A stretch of 46,228 nt of DNA from Clostridia bacterium (GCA_017397765.1 JAFQIB010000025.1:1-46228); one strand, 5' to 3'; positions 16,774 to 25,113 are shown, numbered from the stretch's first letter. Program-made: numbers and translations. The notes: a model not told the origin generated them from the sequence alone.

Positions 16774-17997
16774 ATGGATCGTTATGCACACCGCAAATCA
16801 GCCTGCACTGTCCGTCTGGTGGACAACAAGGGCCAGGCGATGCCCGGCCAGAAGGTGCGCGCCACACTGAAAAAGCATGAATTCAAGTTCGGCTGCAATA
16901 TCTTCTGGCTGCCGGCAATGTTCAATGAGCGTGTTCCCGCCGAGCGCCGTGCCCTGATCGAAAAGATGTGGGAATCCTGGTCCGCGCTCTTCAACTTCGG
17001 TACGCTGCCTTTTTATCAGGGCCGCTATGAGCGGGAGGAGGGCGTGACGCTGGAGGCGGAGACGCTTAAAACTGCAAAATTCCTGGATGAACACGGCATT
17101 GCCATGAAGGGCCATCCGCTTTGCTGGCATACGGTGGCTGCCAAGTGGCTGATGCCCAAATCGGATGAAGAGGTGCTGGAGAATCAGCTTTTCCGCATTC
17201 GCCGCGAGGTTTCAGCATTCAAGGAGTACATCCACATGTGGGACGTAATCAATGAAGTGGTGATCATGCCCATCTTTACTGCTGAAGAGAATGCCATCAC
17301 CCGCCTGTGCGCAAAGATGGGCCGGGTGCAGCTGGTCAAGGCGGTCTTCGATATGGCCCGGGCGACCGATCCCAACGCGACGCTGCTGCTCAATGACTTC
17401 AATACCAGCGAAAAATACAGGGAACTGATTGCAGACTGCCTGGAAGCCGGCGTACCGATGGATGTGATCGGCATTCAGTCCCATCAGCATCAGGGATTCT
17501 GGGGCGAGGAGAAGCTGCAGGAAGTGCTTGCCCGCTTTGAAACCTTCGGCAAGCCTATCCACTTCACCGAGAATACCTTTGTTTCCGGTGATCTGATGCC
17601 GCCCCACATTGTTGACCTGAATGACTGGCAGGTGCCCGAATGGCCCACGACGCCGGAGGGCGAGGATCGTCAGGCCCGGGATTTCCTGAGCATGGTGGAT
17701 ACGCTTTTTGCCCATCCGCAGGTAGAGGCTTTCACCAACTGGGACTTTGCCGACGGCGCCTGGCTGGGCGCGCCCGCAGGTCTGGTGCGGCTTGACGGCA
17801 GTCACAAGCCGTCATATGATGCGATGAAGCAGCGCATCTGGACGGACTGGCATACCGACGTGACCCTGATGACGGACGAAAACGGCGAGTTCACGGTGGA
17901 TGGCTTCCGCGGTGAATACGAGCTGCAGGTCAACGGCAGCAAGGCAGCTTTCACGCTGGACAAGCAGAACAAGCAGCAGACCGTTCAGATCAAGTAA
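16774..17997 (+). CDS. Glycoside hydrolase family 10 endo-1,4-beta-xylanase
   Basis: The 407-residue enzyme has the GH10 barrel from about residue 35 to 360. The acid/base Glu161 is in WDVINEV, the nucleophile Glu266 in IHFTENTF, and KGHPLCWHT, LLLNDFN and GIQSHQHQ are conserved substrate-site blocks. N-terminal (8-34) and C-terminal (368-407) stretches look like small beta domains. There is no signal peptide, so it should act in the cytoplasm on imported xylo-oligosaccharides. It has its own promoter and terminator. The specificity (xylan or other beta-1,4 glycans) is inferred from the family. Confidence 0.9.
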   Translation: MDRYAHRKSACTVRLVDNKGQAMPGQKVRATLKKHEFKFGCNIFWLPAMFNERVPAERRALIEKMWESWSALFNFGTLPFYQGRYEREEGVTLEAETLKTAKFLDEHGIAMKGHPLCWHTVAAKWLMPKSDEEVLENQLFRIRREVSAFKEYIHMWDVINEVVIMPIFTAEENAITRLCAKMGRVQLVKAVFDMARATDPNATLLLNDFNTSEKYRELIADCLEAGVPMDVIGIQSHQHQGFWGEEKLQEVLARFETFGKPIHFTENTFVSGDLMPPHIVDLNDWQVPEWPTTPEGEDRQARDFLSMVDTLFAHPQVEAFTNWDFADGAWLGAPAGLVRLDGSHKPSYDAMKQRIWTDWHTDVTLMTDENGEFTVDGFRGEYELQVNGSKAAFTLDKQNKQQTVQIK

Positions 17998-18007
17998 ATC
18001 ATTTGAT

Positions 18008-18037
18008 GCCCGGACAAAGCGTCCGGGCTTTCTTCTT
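18008..18037 (+). terminator. Rho-independent terminator after the GH10 gene
   Basis: GCCCGGAC (18008-18015) pairs with GTCCGGGC (18021-18028), followed by TTTCTTCTT. Confidence 0.9.
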
Positions 18038-18064
18038 GTGCTTGCTTGACAGATATGATATGAT
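18036..18064 (+). promoter_or_regulatory. Promoter of the dihydrouridine synthase gene
   Basis: TTGTGC (18036-18041), a 17-base spacer and TATGAT (18059-18064). A better -35, TTGACA at 18046, has no -10 at the right distance. Confidence 0.5.
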
Positions 18065-18097
18065 AGCTGGGATTCGACATAAAGGAGCAGCTTGCGT

Positions 18098-19060
18098 ATG
18101 GACATCCGCTTTGCCCCCATGGAGGGCCTGACAGACGCGATCTACCGCCGCACGCATCATCAGCATTACGGCGGCGTCAGCAAATACTATATTCCCTTTG
18201 TCAGCCCGACGCAGCATCATGTATTCACGCCAAAGGAACTCCGGGGGATCGCACCGTCAAGGAATGCAGGTATTCCGACTGTTCCGCAGCTCCTGGCGAA
18301 GGATGCAGAGCATTTTCTCTGGGCAGCGTGTGAACTCAAAGAAATGGGGTATGCGGAGGTCAACCTGAACATCGGCTGCCCCTCCGGTACGGTCACTGCC
18401 AAGGGAAAGGGGGCAGGGATGCTCAGGGACTTGTTCCACCTGGATGCATTCCTGAATCAGGTGTTCAGGAAAACGCCGCTGCCGGTGTCGGTGAAAACGA
18501 GGATCGGGTTTGAATCCCCGGAGGAATGGGCGGAGATCCTGGAGGTTCTTGCCCAGTATCCGATTCATGAATTGATCGTTCATCCCCGCACCAGAAGCAG
18601 CTTTTACAAGGCAGGAACGCTTTGCTATGACGCTTTCCGCACTGCCGCAGAAAGCTGTAAATTGCCTCTTGTGTACAATGGGGATTTGTTTGAGCAGACG
18701 GACTGCGAATTGCTGCAAAGGGACTATCCCGGAATGCCCATGATGATGGGCAGGGGACTGGTGTGTAATCCTGCGCTGGCGAGGATGGTTTGCGGCGGAA
18801 AAGGCCTGGAACGACAGGAATTCCGGGACTTCCATGACGCGCTGTATGAAGCCTATCGGAAGGAGCTGACACGGGAGCAGGCGCATAGCCGCATGCGGGA
18901 GCTGATGATCTACATGGCCTGCTGCTTTGACGGCGCTGAAAAGGCTGCCAAGGGCGTCAGGAAATCCAATCCGGAGAATTATGAAGCAGCGATCAATCGC
19001 CTGTTTGACTGTCCGCTGGCTACAGCGCCCTGCTTCTCGCAAAAGGGCATCGGGTTATAA
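18098..19060 (+). CDS. tRNA-dihydrouridine synthase family protein
   Basis: Flavoenzyme of 320 residues that reduces uridines in the tRNA D-loop. The FMN-barrel start MDIRFAPMEGLTDAIYR, the catalytic region NLNIGCPSGTVTAKGKGAGML with its Cys, SVKTRIG, IVHPRTRSSFYKA, VYNGD and MMGRGLVCNPAL are all present. ATG 18098 has AAAGGAG ten bases upstream; an in-frame TTG at 18092 is too close to it. The sequence resembles the short clostridial Dus branch; which uridine it modifies cannot be told. Monocistronic. Confidence 0.9.
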   Translation: MDIRFAPMEGLTDAIYRRTHHQHYGGVSKYYIPFVSPTQHHVFTPKELRGIAPSRNAGIPTVPQLLAKDAEHFLWAACELKEMGYAEVNLNIGCPSGTVTAKGKGAGMLRDLFHLDAFLNQVFRKTPLPVSVKTRIGFESPEEWAEILEVLAQYPIHELIVHPRTRSSFYKAGTLCYDAFRTAAESCKLPLVYNGDLFEQTDCELLQRDYPGMPMMMGRGLVCNPALARMVCGGKGLERQEFRDFHDALYEAYRKELTREQAHSRMRELMIYMACCFDGAEKAAKGVRKSNPENYEAAINRLFDCPLATAPCFSQKGIGL

Positions 19061-19098
19061 AGCGAGCGGCTCGCATTGCGCTCTCATCATATCTTAAC

Positions 19099-19127
19099 TT
19101 GACCGTGACTGCACACTGTGATATACT
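19099..19127 (+). promoter_or_regulatory. Promoter of the SPFH protein gene
   Basis: TTGACC (19099-19104), 17 bases, TATACT (19122-19127), about 100 bases before the start. Confidence 0.75.
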
Positions 19128-19227
19128 TTGTAAACAATCTGTTGGATTGTCATTTCCCGCGATTGATTCCTTATGCCGGAAATGCTGTTATCAGGAATCG
19201 GACAAACGATGAAGAAGGAGTACAAAA

Positions 19228-20175
19228 ATGATGACATTTGTTCTTGGGCTGATGATTGTGCTGGCAGGCGCGGGCCTGATTGCCCTGAGCGTGACGAGCC
19301 GGAAGAGCCGCTTTATGATGATTGGTATCGCCGCTGCTGCCGCCGGCTGTCTGGTGATCTTCCTTTCCTGCATTTCTACGGTGCCCACGGGCCACACCGG
19401 CATCCTGACCACCTTCGGCAAGGTGGAGGATGTGTCCCTGCCCAACGGCGTGAATGTGCATGCGCCCTGGCAGAATGTGATCACCATGTCCAACAAGGAG
19501 CAGAAGCACAGCGGCTCCGGTATTGCGTTCTCCAAGGACATTCAGGAGGTTTCCTACAGCTACACCATTCAGCATACGCTGCAGTCCGGCTCTGCACCGA
19601 CGATTTACAAGAACGTCGGCCAGGAGTATTATGACGTGGTCATCCATCCTGCGGTCAATGCGATCATCAAGACCTATATCGGCAAGGCCAATGCGGAGAG
19701 CCTGATTGTCAACCGCGAGGCGATTACCGACGACGTTAACCGTGAGGCTGCGCTCATCGGCGAGCAGTACGGCATCACCATGACGGTGATCATCGACAAT
19801 TTCGACTTTACCGACGTTTTCACCAATGCGGTTGAAGCCAAGCAGGTGGCCGAACAGGAGAAGCTGCGTGCCCAGACCGAGCAGGAGAAGCTGACCATGG
19901 AGGCCCAGCAGAAGGCTGCCCGCGACAAAATCGAAGCAGAATCCTCTGCGGCCATTGCCAAGATCAACGCCGAAGCGGATCTGGAGGTTCAGAAGATCAA
20001 CGCGGACGCCGCCGAATATGCTGGCCAGAAGGAAGCGGCTGTCAATCAGGCAATTGCTGCATCTCTGACGCCTGAACTGGTGGCGTACTACGAGATCATG
20101 CAGTGGAACGGCGCCCTGCCCACGACCTACATGGGGGACGGGGAAGGCGTGCCGGTGCTGGATGTAACGCCCTAA
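19228..20175 (+). CDS. SPFH/Band 7 (prohibitin-like) membrane protein
   Basis: The 315-residue protein begins with two membrane segments (3-20 and 30-50), followed by a prohibitin/SPFH domain (TGHTGILTTFGKVED through IIDNFDFTDVFTNAVEAKQVAEQE) and a long charged helix (about 195-275) rich in Ala, Glu and Lys that would form the oligomerisation coiled coil. Such proteins make ring-like membrane scaffolds that organise proteases or lipid domains. GAAGGAG precedes the start and a terminator follows. No protease partner (such as FtsH or NfeD) is adjacent, so its partner is unknown. Confidence 0.88.
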   Translation: MMTFVLGLMIVLAGAGLIALSVTSRKSRFMMIGIAAAAAGCLVIFLSCISTVPTGHTGILTTFGKVEDVSLPNGVNVHAPWQNVITMSNKEQKHSGSGIAFSKDIQEVSYSYTIQHTLQSGSAPTIYKNVGQEYYDVVIHPAVNAIIKTYIGKANAESLIVNREAITDDVNREAALIGEQYGITMTVIIDNFDFTDVFTNAVEAKQVAEQEKLRAQTEQEKLTMEAQQKAARDKIEAESSAAIAKINAEADLEVQKINADAAEYAGQKEAAVNQAIAASLTPELVAYYEIMQWNGALPTTYMGDGEGVPVLDVTP

Positions 20176-20183
20176 AGCAAATC

Positions 20184-20218
20184 GCCCGGAGCGGACTTTG
20201 ATCCGTTCCGGGCTTTTT
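20184..20218 (+). terminator. Rho-independent terminator after the SPFH gene
   Basis: A 12-bp stem with one G-T pair (20184-20195 with 20202-20213) followed by five T residues. Confidence 0.9.
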
Positions 20219-20314
20219 CTGTGCGAGTGGGGGGAAATACAGGGCGGCAGCTTCATGTTGTCATGAGCAGCGATTGTTATCTGTCGGAAAAAGTAGGGAA
20301 CAGGAATCAGAATA

Positions 20315-20348
20315 GTAAAAGAAAAACCAGTATCCGTTCGGATACTGG
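20315..20348 (-). terminator. Terminator of the tRNA-Ser locus
   Basis: On the minus strand CCAGTATCC/GGATACTGG (20327-20335 with 20340-20348) lies just past the tRNA 3' end and is followed by TTTTTCTTTT. Confidence 0.85.
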
Positions 20349-20350
20349 CA

Positions 20351-20414
20351 TGGCGCAGAGTCTGGGATTTGAACCCAGGGTGGGGTATCAGCCCACACAC
20401 GATTTCCAGTCGTG
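20351..20414 (-). tRNA. tRNA-Ser(GGA) 3' portion only; probable prophage attachment site
   Basis: Read on the minus strand, this segment gives a perfect anticodon arm (CACGA-CTGGAAA-TCGTG, anticodon GGA), a long class II variable arm, a T arm (CTGGG-TTCAAAT-CCCAG), the 3' acceptor strand ACTCTGC, a G discriminator and an encoded CCA. The D arm and the 5' acceptor strand (expected GCAGAGT) are absent: the sequence from 20415 onward is unrelated. This is the fragment left at one end when an element inserts in the 3' half of a tRNA gene. The reconstituted full tRNA expected at the other end is not in the window. Confidence 0.8.
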
Positions 20415-20591
20415 AACTGGACATCATGGCACGAAGAACTCAGTAATTTCAAGGGGTGTGCATGTCGAACATAACCGAAACCGTAAAACATCCTACACGA
20501 TTTACCATTTGGATGTTCCTGCTTCACGATTTCTAGTCTATCACAAATTTTGAATACGTCAAGAGGTTGTCTAACTGAAAGATAAATGAGC

Positions 20592-20628
20592 AAAAAAAAG
20601 AATGGGACGAGATTTCTCTCGTCCCATT
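20592..20628 (-). terminator. Terminator of the phage late operon
   Basis: A 12-bp perfect stem (20601-20612 with 20617-20628) is followed on the minus strand by a run of eight T residues. It starts five bases after the last phage gene. Confidence 0.93.
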
Positions 20629-20632
20629 TTTC

Positions 20633-21085
20633 TTATTCATTTGTAACATTTTCTTCGTCCGAACTGACTGGCTCTACGCCGTGAGGAGCTACGCCGTGAG
20701 GAAGGACCATACATGCCATCTCAATCACGCCGGCAATGATGACTTCAATCTTCTCGTTCACTTCAATACCGACAGTCTCCAGCATTTCCTTGGCCAACTG
20801 CTTAGCATAAGGATTACGTTCTTCCTTGGCAAGATCACCCATGAGCCATGCCTTCTCTGCTAACTCTGTAGCCTCAACTCCTGCGTTAAGAGCAAATCTA
20901 ATGATCCGCAGAGTTTCATTGGGTACAACTTCATACAGTGCGTTGATGACAGACTTCTATGATACCAGCACAGGCTTGGACATCACAACGGTCTTTAGCA
21001 GATCTGTTCCTGTAAAACGCTTGTAAAGGTACAATCCGATTACAATGATACACAGAATCGCCAGTAGGATATTATACCATTCCAT
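20633..21085 (-). CDS. Phage lysis-cassette membrane protein with an in-frame TAG
   Basis: Read through one TAG codon (20959-20957, codon 43), this gene encodes 150 residues ending at TAA. The N-terminus MEWYNILLAILCIIVIGLYLY is a membrane segment; the rest is helical and acidic (ALNAGVEATELAEKAW, LETVGIEVNEKIEVIIAGVIE). GGAG eight bases before ATG 21085 supports this start. Only by ignoring the TAG do the membrane start and the body belong to one gene; the first ATG after the TAG in good context would leave 69 residues. It is the last gene of the late operon, next to the holin-like gene. I do not recognise the family; a holin or spanin-like accessory role is an inference from position. Confidence 0.65.
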
Positions 21086-21102
21086 TTAACCATCTCCATT
21101 CA

Positions 21103-21417
21103 TCAGCCGTCGACGGCTTCTTCCTGTTCTTCTTCTTTAGGCACAGATGTCGAGATCTTCTTCCAGTTCTCGAAACCGCTTTTAACGTAGTTTGCTCCTT
21201 GCAATGCGATGTAAACAGGCATCATAGCCACAAGAATATCCACAATGCCTGACCAGTCCTAACCAAGTGTAGATAGGATGATACATGCAGCAAAGGATGC
21301 ACTGACATGGAAAAACATGAAGTTCCTAATTGACATTGTGAACCGCTTTGAAAACTCGTTATTGCTCACCATATATTTATGGAGTGCGGTATAAAGCTTC
21401 TCTTTCAAGTAGATCAC
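21103..21417 (-). CDS. Holin-like protein with an in-frame TAG
   Basis: The frame runs from GTG 21417, which overlaps the previous stop (GTGTGA), to TGA at 21105-21103, with a single TAG at 21261-21259 (codon 53 of 104). The product has two hydrophobic segments flanking the TAG (FMFFHVSASFAACIILSTLG, then IVDILVAMMPVYIALQGA) and a charged, acidic C-terminal tail, which is the layout of a small phage holin. Truncation at TAG would remove the second segment. GTG has a poor Shine-Dalgarno; an in-frame ATG at 21372 is the alternative. Confidence 0.6.
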
Positions 21418-21827
21418 ACTTTCTCAGGTGGGTGATTAGGAAGTGCGATGATGTCGCTCTTACATGAGTCAGCCATAGAATTTCTCTTGCGGTTAATCTT
21501 GTAATGATCGTACATCTCAAGGTAGGTTCCTTTCTCTTCTTCGGAACACCAACCCTGTTGCATCAGGCGAGCGTGTGCCATTTTCAGATCATACCGCTGC
21601 TGATAAACAATGTCTTCTTCTAAGTTGTCCAACTTCGTGTTCAAGGCATCGATACTATCCTTAACGCTCTTGCGATACACTGCCTATTCCTCACGCTCTG
21701 TTTTCTTGCGTTCCCGCATAGGTTTCGTTAGCTTCACCCCCAGGGCAGTTACAGCAGAGATCCCGCCGGCAATGCCTCCCCAGGTGATGATGAGATCTCC
21801 GAGCCACTGAAGCAATTCTTGTTCCAT
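21414..21827 (-). CDS. Small phage membrane/coiled-coil protein with an in-frame TAG
   Basis: ATG 21827 has GGAGG just upstream and opens a 137-residue frame to TGA 21416-21414, interrupted by one TAG at 21686-21684 (codon 48). Residues 1-35 form a membrane segment (LIITWGGIAGGISAVTALGVKL); residues 38-80 are highly charged coiled coil (ERKKTEREE, then the TAG, then AVYRKSVKDSIDALNTKLDNLEED). The charged heptads continue in register across the TAG, which fits a polar residue such as Gln there. Proteins of this layout (XhlA-like) sit with holins and endolysins in phages. The function is not established here. Confidence 0.65.
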
Positions 21828-21841
21828 ATTCCTCCACCTCC

Positions 21842-22873
21842 TTATGCATTAGGAATCTTCAGAACCATTCCAGGTCTAATGATCGTATTCTTCATGCGAT
21901 TCGCTTTCATGATCTTTTTGTATTCGATTCCGCTTTCGTAAAACTTTAGAGCAATACCCCACAACGTATCTCCTTTGACAACGGTATAGGTGTGAGGCTC
22001 ATCAGGAGTAGGGGTAGGGGATGCGACTTCATTAGGACTTTCCACAGATAAGAATTCAGTCATCATGTAACCGCGATAATCTTTATATTCGATTGCAGCC
22101 CAGTCGGAGGTTCGAGTTTTGATGCAAACCTATTCTCCTGTCTTGATACGGGGCATACCGGGAACGAGTTTTGCACTCTTGCGTGGGCCAGTTCGGAGGT
22201 TGACGGTGGTTCCATTCTTAGCGACTACCCAAGCGTTCTCCAGCTCAACAGGTTCTGTTTCAACCTTTTCTTCTTCAAGGTCTGAAACATCTGGTCCAAC
22301 CTCGGTAATTAATTCCCAGCGCGGTCTACCGTAACCAGCGATACGTGTGTTGTTAAGTTTGTACTTTTTCTTGGCAACGCCACCGCCATTTTCAATTACT
22401 TTATTGCCTGCGGAAGTGTTACCTTCTACGGTATAGACATAGTTTTCATCAACCTTATATACCCAGCCGGTATGAGAGCCTTCCGTTCTCTCACTATTCC
22501 AAAAAATAATTTGATCTCCTGGCTGAGGATCTTCTGTATACCAACAGTCCTTCGCCTTGTAATAGTTCATCTGAGAATTACAGCCGGCTCCACAGTTGTC
22601 CTTATCGGGTTGACAGAGAAGTTTCTTTGCCAACGCCTCACCGAATACTTGAACGGGACACCAAGAAACAAATACCGCACACCATGCGACGCCTTTCTTG
22701 GAACTGTTAAAGTATCCGATCTTGGCGAGGTCTCTCTGATATTTTGTGTAGTTATTATCGCCAGCATTTGCAGTGTTATCGTCAAGCTGGTCGTAGGTTT
22801 CCTTTTCGAGGTAACCAACTTCATTAAGGGCAACTTGCTAAACCTTGTCAATTAGTTCGCTTTTAGTGGCCAT
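21842..22873 (-). CDS. Phage endolysin (CHAP-SH3-LysM) with two in-frame TAGs
   Basis: From ATG 22873 to TAA 21844-21842 the frame encodes 343 residues if TAGs at 22840-22838 (codon 12) and 22132-22130 (codon 248) are read. Residues 13-165 form a CHAP-type amidase/endopeptidase with Cys65 in GVAWCAVFVSWC, His134 in GSHTGWVY and Asn152 in EGNTSAG. Residues about 215-275 are a bacterial SH3 domain (TVNLRTGP.., ending YRGYMMTEFLSVE) with the second TAG in its middle (KTGE-TAG-VCIKT). Residues about 293-342 are LysM (YTVVKGDTLWGIALKFY, RPGMVLKIP). The first TAG falls at the start of the catalytic domain. GGTGA precedes the start. It would cut peptidoglycan for lysis. With TAG as stop neither active enzyme nor LysM anchor would be made. 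Confidence 0.85.
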
Positions 22874-22904
22874 TCTCGTCACCTTTCTTTATAATGTGTT
22901 AAAG

Positions 22905-24569
22905 TTACGGTGTTGCGGATGTAGTGATTTTGCTCGGCACATTCGGCTCATAGCCAAAGGCGATGGGCATTCTCGCGCAGAAAGCCATGTCTTCCGTCAG
23001 TTTGAACGCCTTGAAGCGCAAATCCATCTGGGATGAGGACAGGAAAGGCTTCTCAATCGGGCGGTTGTCCACATCGAAATAGGATGTACATTCGATGTAG
23101 TAAATCTCCTTACTGGATGCGTCGATCTGCTTCACATCGTAGACCATGCCGACATGGTAGATGTTACGCCATGCATGGAAGTTGAGCATCGAGGTGTTGT
23201 TGCTCAGGTCGTTGTCAAGCGTGAAGATGATGTCACCGATGTCCAGTTCGGAGAACGGAACCTCGCAGCCCATCTCGTACAGCTCACGCGCCATATCGTT
23301 GGCATTACAGAAGCCGTTGAAATTCTGTTTGTTCGCTTTCTTTGAATCAGGATGGTAATAAGAGTTATACGAATAGGAACCCTCATAATTATCTTCATTC
23401 GGCTGTTCGTAACCGTAATAAACGGTGTTCCCGTCCTCGTCCGTATCGGTCAGGCCGTACAGATACTTGCGATATTTGAAATCGAAATAATAACCAAAAT
23501 CAGAAACTGCCGTCTTCGTAATGTTTGCCGAATAAGTACTTGCATTCTTGCCAACAAAGTCATTTACACTACGGCCCATCATGATATTCTGAACGAACGT
23601 TGCGCAGCACTGCTTGAACTTGCCCTTCTCCGCCGTGTAGCAGGTAGAGCCAGCCGTGAAGGCGTTGCGGTTGTGGGTAAACTCGTAGTAGAACGTCCCA
23701 CGGTTGTTGTAGTAATCGTCCATCAGGGACTGAAGCGCCAGCTTCTGCTCCATAGTCAGAGTGGGCTTCCTCTGCACAGTCGTGCTTTCAACAACATCGG
23801 CAGGAGCATATGAGAATACGCCAGTTCCGGCATTGGCAAAAAACTCGCCTGTCACTGTGTCACGCATCCCAAGCTCCCCGTCTGCCGTCCTCTGCACAGG
23901 CAGGAAGTTGCGTACAGTTTCACCATTGCGCTTGATCTTGACCGCACTAATCCGCGCATAGGAAGGACCGGAAATTGCGCCCGTATCGTGGTTGATGCCG
24001 GTAAACAGCTTAAGCGTTCCGGTCGGCATCGCCGTGTAAGGCAGGTTATCAGAGACAACCGTGCCGTTCAAGATGAACTGCCCCTTGCTGAAGCTGAACG
24101 TACCGCCCTGATGCTGATTCGTGTAGGCAGCGGAAGTCGTACCTGAGCCGTGGCCGAAGCGAACATACCACTTGTAGTTGTCGCCCCAGGTGCTTACCCG
24201 GATGCCATTGGTTGCGTCTCGTGCGTCAATAAGGATTTTGTCAGTCTTGACATCCAACGCAGTCTCCGGAATCGCGTAATCAACCTCGATCACGTCATCC
24301 TCTTGCAGAACATAGCCCGTGTCGATGTACTGCGTACCAGTATTTTCAAGATACTTAACAGGCACATATGCCTCCTGCACTTCGACCCCACCACTGCCGC
24401 TGATGACGATATCGCCCTCGCCAACAATGCTCTGACCGTTGATAGTCTTGAGCTTCTGATGCTGGGTCAGGTATTCACCCTTGGGCTGCTTGTTTTCAAG
24501 CTCTTGACGAGCCTGTTCGTCTACCAGTGGATGCCCGTTCAGTGTTTTGATTGCTACTTTTTCACTCAT
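22905..24569 (-). CDS. Phage tail-tip/fibre protein with C-terminal NlpC/P60-like peptidase
   Basis: A 554-residue protein. The N-terminus has NGHPLVDEQAR and KTINGQSIVGEGDIVI, motifs of tail-fibre proteins. Residues 65-260 are a beta-rich region (VPVKYLENTGTQYIDTGY onward) resembling LamG/concanavalin-type carbohydrate binding. Residues 270-540 look like a papain-like hydrolase: Cys321/Cys322 in FKQCCATF, His472 in YHVGMVYD after the ELDIGDIIFTLDN block, and a polar YYIECTS strand, the order seen in NlpC/P60 and CHAP enzymes. I infer a virion-associated wall hydrolase. It has no in-frame TAG although its neighbours on both sides do. GGAGGG precedes ATG 24569. Confidence 0.75.
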   Translation of the reverse strand: MSEKVAIKTLNGHPLVDEQARQELENKQPKGEYLTQHQKLKTINGQSIVGEGDIVISGSGGVEVQEAYVPVKYLENTGTQYIDTGYVLQEDDVIEVDYAIPETALDVKTDKILIDARDATNGIRVSTWGDNYKWYVRFGHGSGTTSAAYTNQHQGGTFSFSKGQFILNGTVVSDNLPYTAMPTGTLKLFTGINHDTGAISGPSYARISAVKIKRNGETVRNFLPVQRTADGELGMRDTVTGEFFANAGTGVFSYAPADVVESTTVQRKPTLTMEQKLALQSLMDDYYNNRGTFYYEFTHNRNAFTAGSTCYTAEKGKFKQCCATFVQNIMMGRSVNDFVGKNASTYSANITKTAVSDFGYYFDFKYRKYLYGLTDTDEDGNTVYYGYEQPNEDNYEGSYSYNSYYHPDSKKANKQNFNGFCNANDMARELYEMGCEVPFSELDIGDIIFTLDNDLSNNTSMLNFHAWRNIYHVGMVYDVKQIDASSKEIYYIECTSYFDVDNRPIEKPFLSSSQMDLRFKAFKLTEDMAFCARMPIAFGYEPNVPSKITTSATP

Positions 24570-24582
24570 TTCCCAGCCCTCC

Positions 24583-25034
24583 TTAAATCACAGCATTACC
24601 ATCAGCGTCTACCGATAAGCCCCCGATAACAGCATTGCCATTGCTATCAATGGTCAAGCTACCACCACCAGAGCCCCCCCGCCCGGAATCAGAGGAGCGA
24701 CACGCTTTGCCTATTCCTCCAGATTGTCATATTCGTCAGGAGGGTCAATGTAATCCGCAGGCTTTGGGCGATTTTTTACTTCAAGAAGGAAATCACACTT
24801 TGTGACACCGCCCGTCTCCTTCCTATCAAATGCATACATTTTCAGCAATCCCGCAGTCTGTAATGCCGAGTCTGGAATGTCACATTCATTATCTGATAAC
24901 TCTTTGCTAATTGTCCCAGCGGGTGTAATGAAATGCATCTGGTCAATTTCAGTGCAGCCATACACCTTGATTCTGACTCCAGTGTCCCACTGCCACAAAG
25001 AATCGCGACCATCCGTAATTTGCAATGCTTGCAT
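24583..25034 (-). CDS. Phage protein with in-frame TAG and a frameshift at a G run
   Basis: ATG 25034 opens 107 codons up to a TAG at 24713-24711. Reading through continues with AKRVAPLIPGGG, and then at a run of seven G (24680-24674) a -1 shift enters a frame encoding GSGGGSLTIDSNGNAVI and ending DADGNAVI at TAA 24585-24583. The ending is followed directly by the Shine-Dalgarno of the next gene, so I take it as the true C-terminus. The shift may be a sequencing error in the G run, a mutation, or a programmed -1 slip. The protein (LQITDGRDSLWQWDTGVRIK near the start) resembles small phage proteins next to tail fibres; its function is unknown. Confidence 0.6.
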
Positions 25035-25070
25035 GCACCATTACTCCTTTCTAAATGCTTAAGAGAAAAA

Positions 25071-25102
25071 ATAAGGTATATGAAAACGTCCATATACCTT
25101 AT
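25071..25102 (-). terminator. Hairpin between the tail-fibre and lysis sections
   Basis: A 12-bp perfect stem (25071-25082 with 25091-25102), extended by A/T pairs, is followed on the minus strand by TTTTTTCTC. It lies between the CBM-carrying gene and the TAG-rich section, so the lysis section may be partly uncoupled from the rest of the operon. Confidence 0.7.
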
Positions 25103-25113
25103 TTCTCTTTACT

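Noticed and set aside
18046-18051. TTGACA as the -35 of the dihydrouridine synthase promoter
   Set aside because: No acceptable -10 lies 16-18 bases downstream; TTGTGC at 18036 with TATGAT at 18059 has correct spacing.
20415-20560. A possible suppressor tRNA (CUA anticodon) next to the tRNA-Ser fragment
   Set aside because: The loop CTAGAAA near 20535 lacks a pairing anticodon stem and would read AGA, not CUA. No CUA tRNA was found anywhere in the window.
20633-22873. The in-frame TAGs as simple pseudogene decay
   Set aside because: All six are TAG, the frames are otherwise intact apart from one G-run shift, and the domains remain well conserved. Decay is kept only as the main alternative to test.
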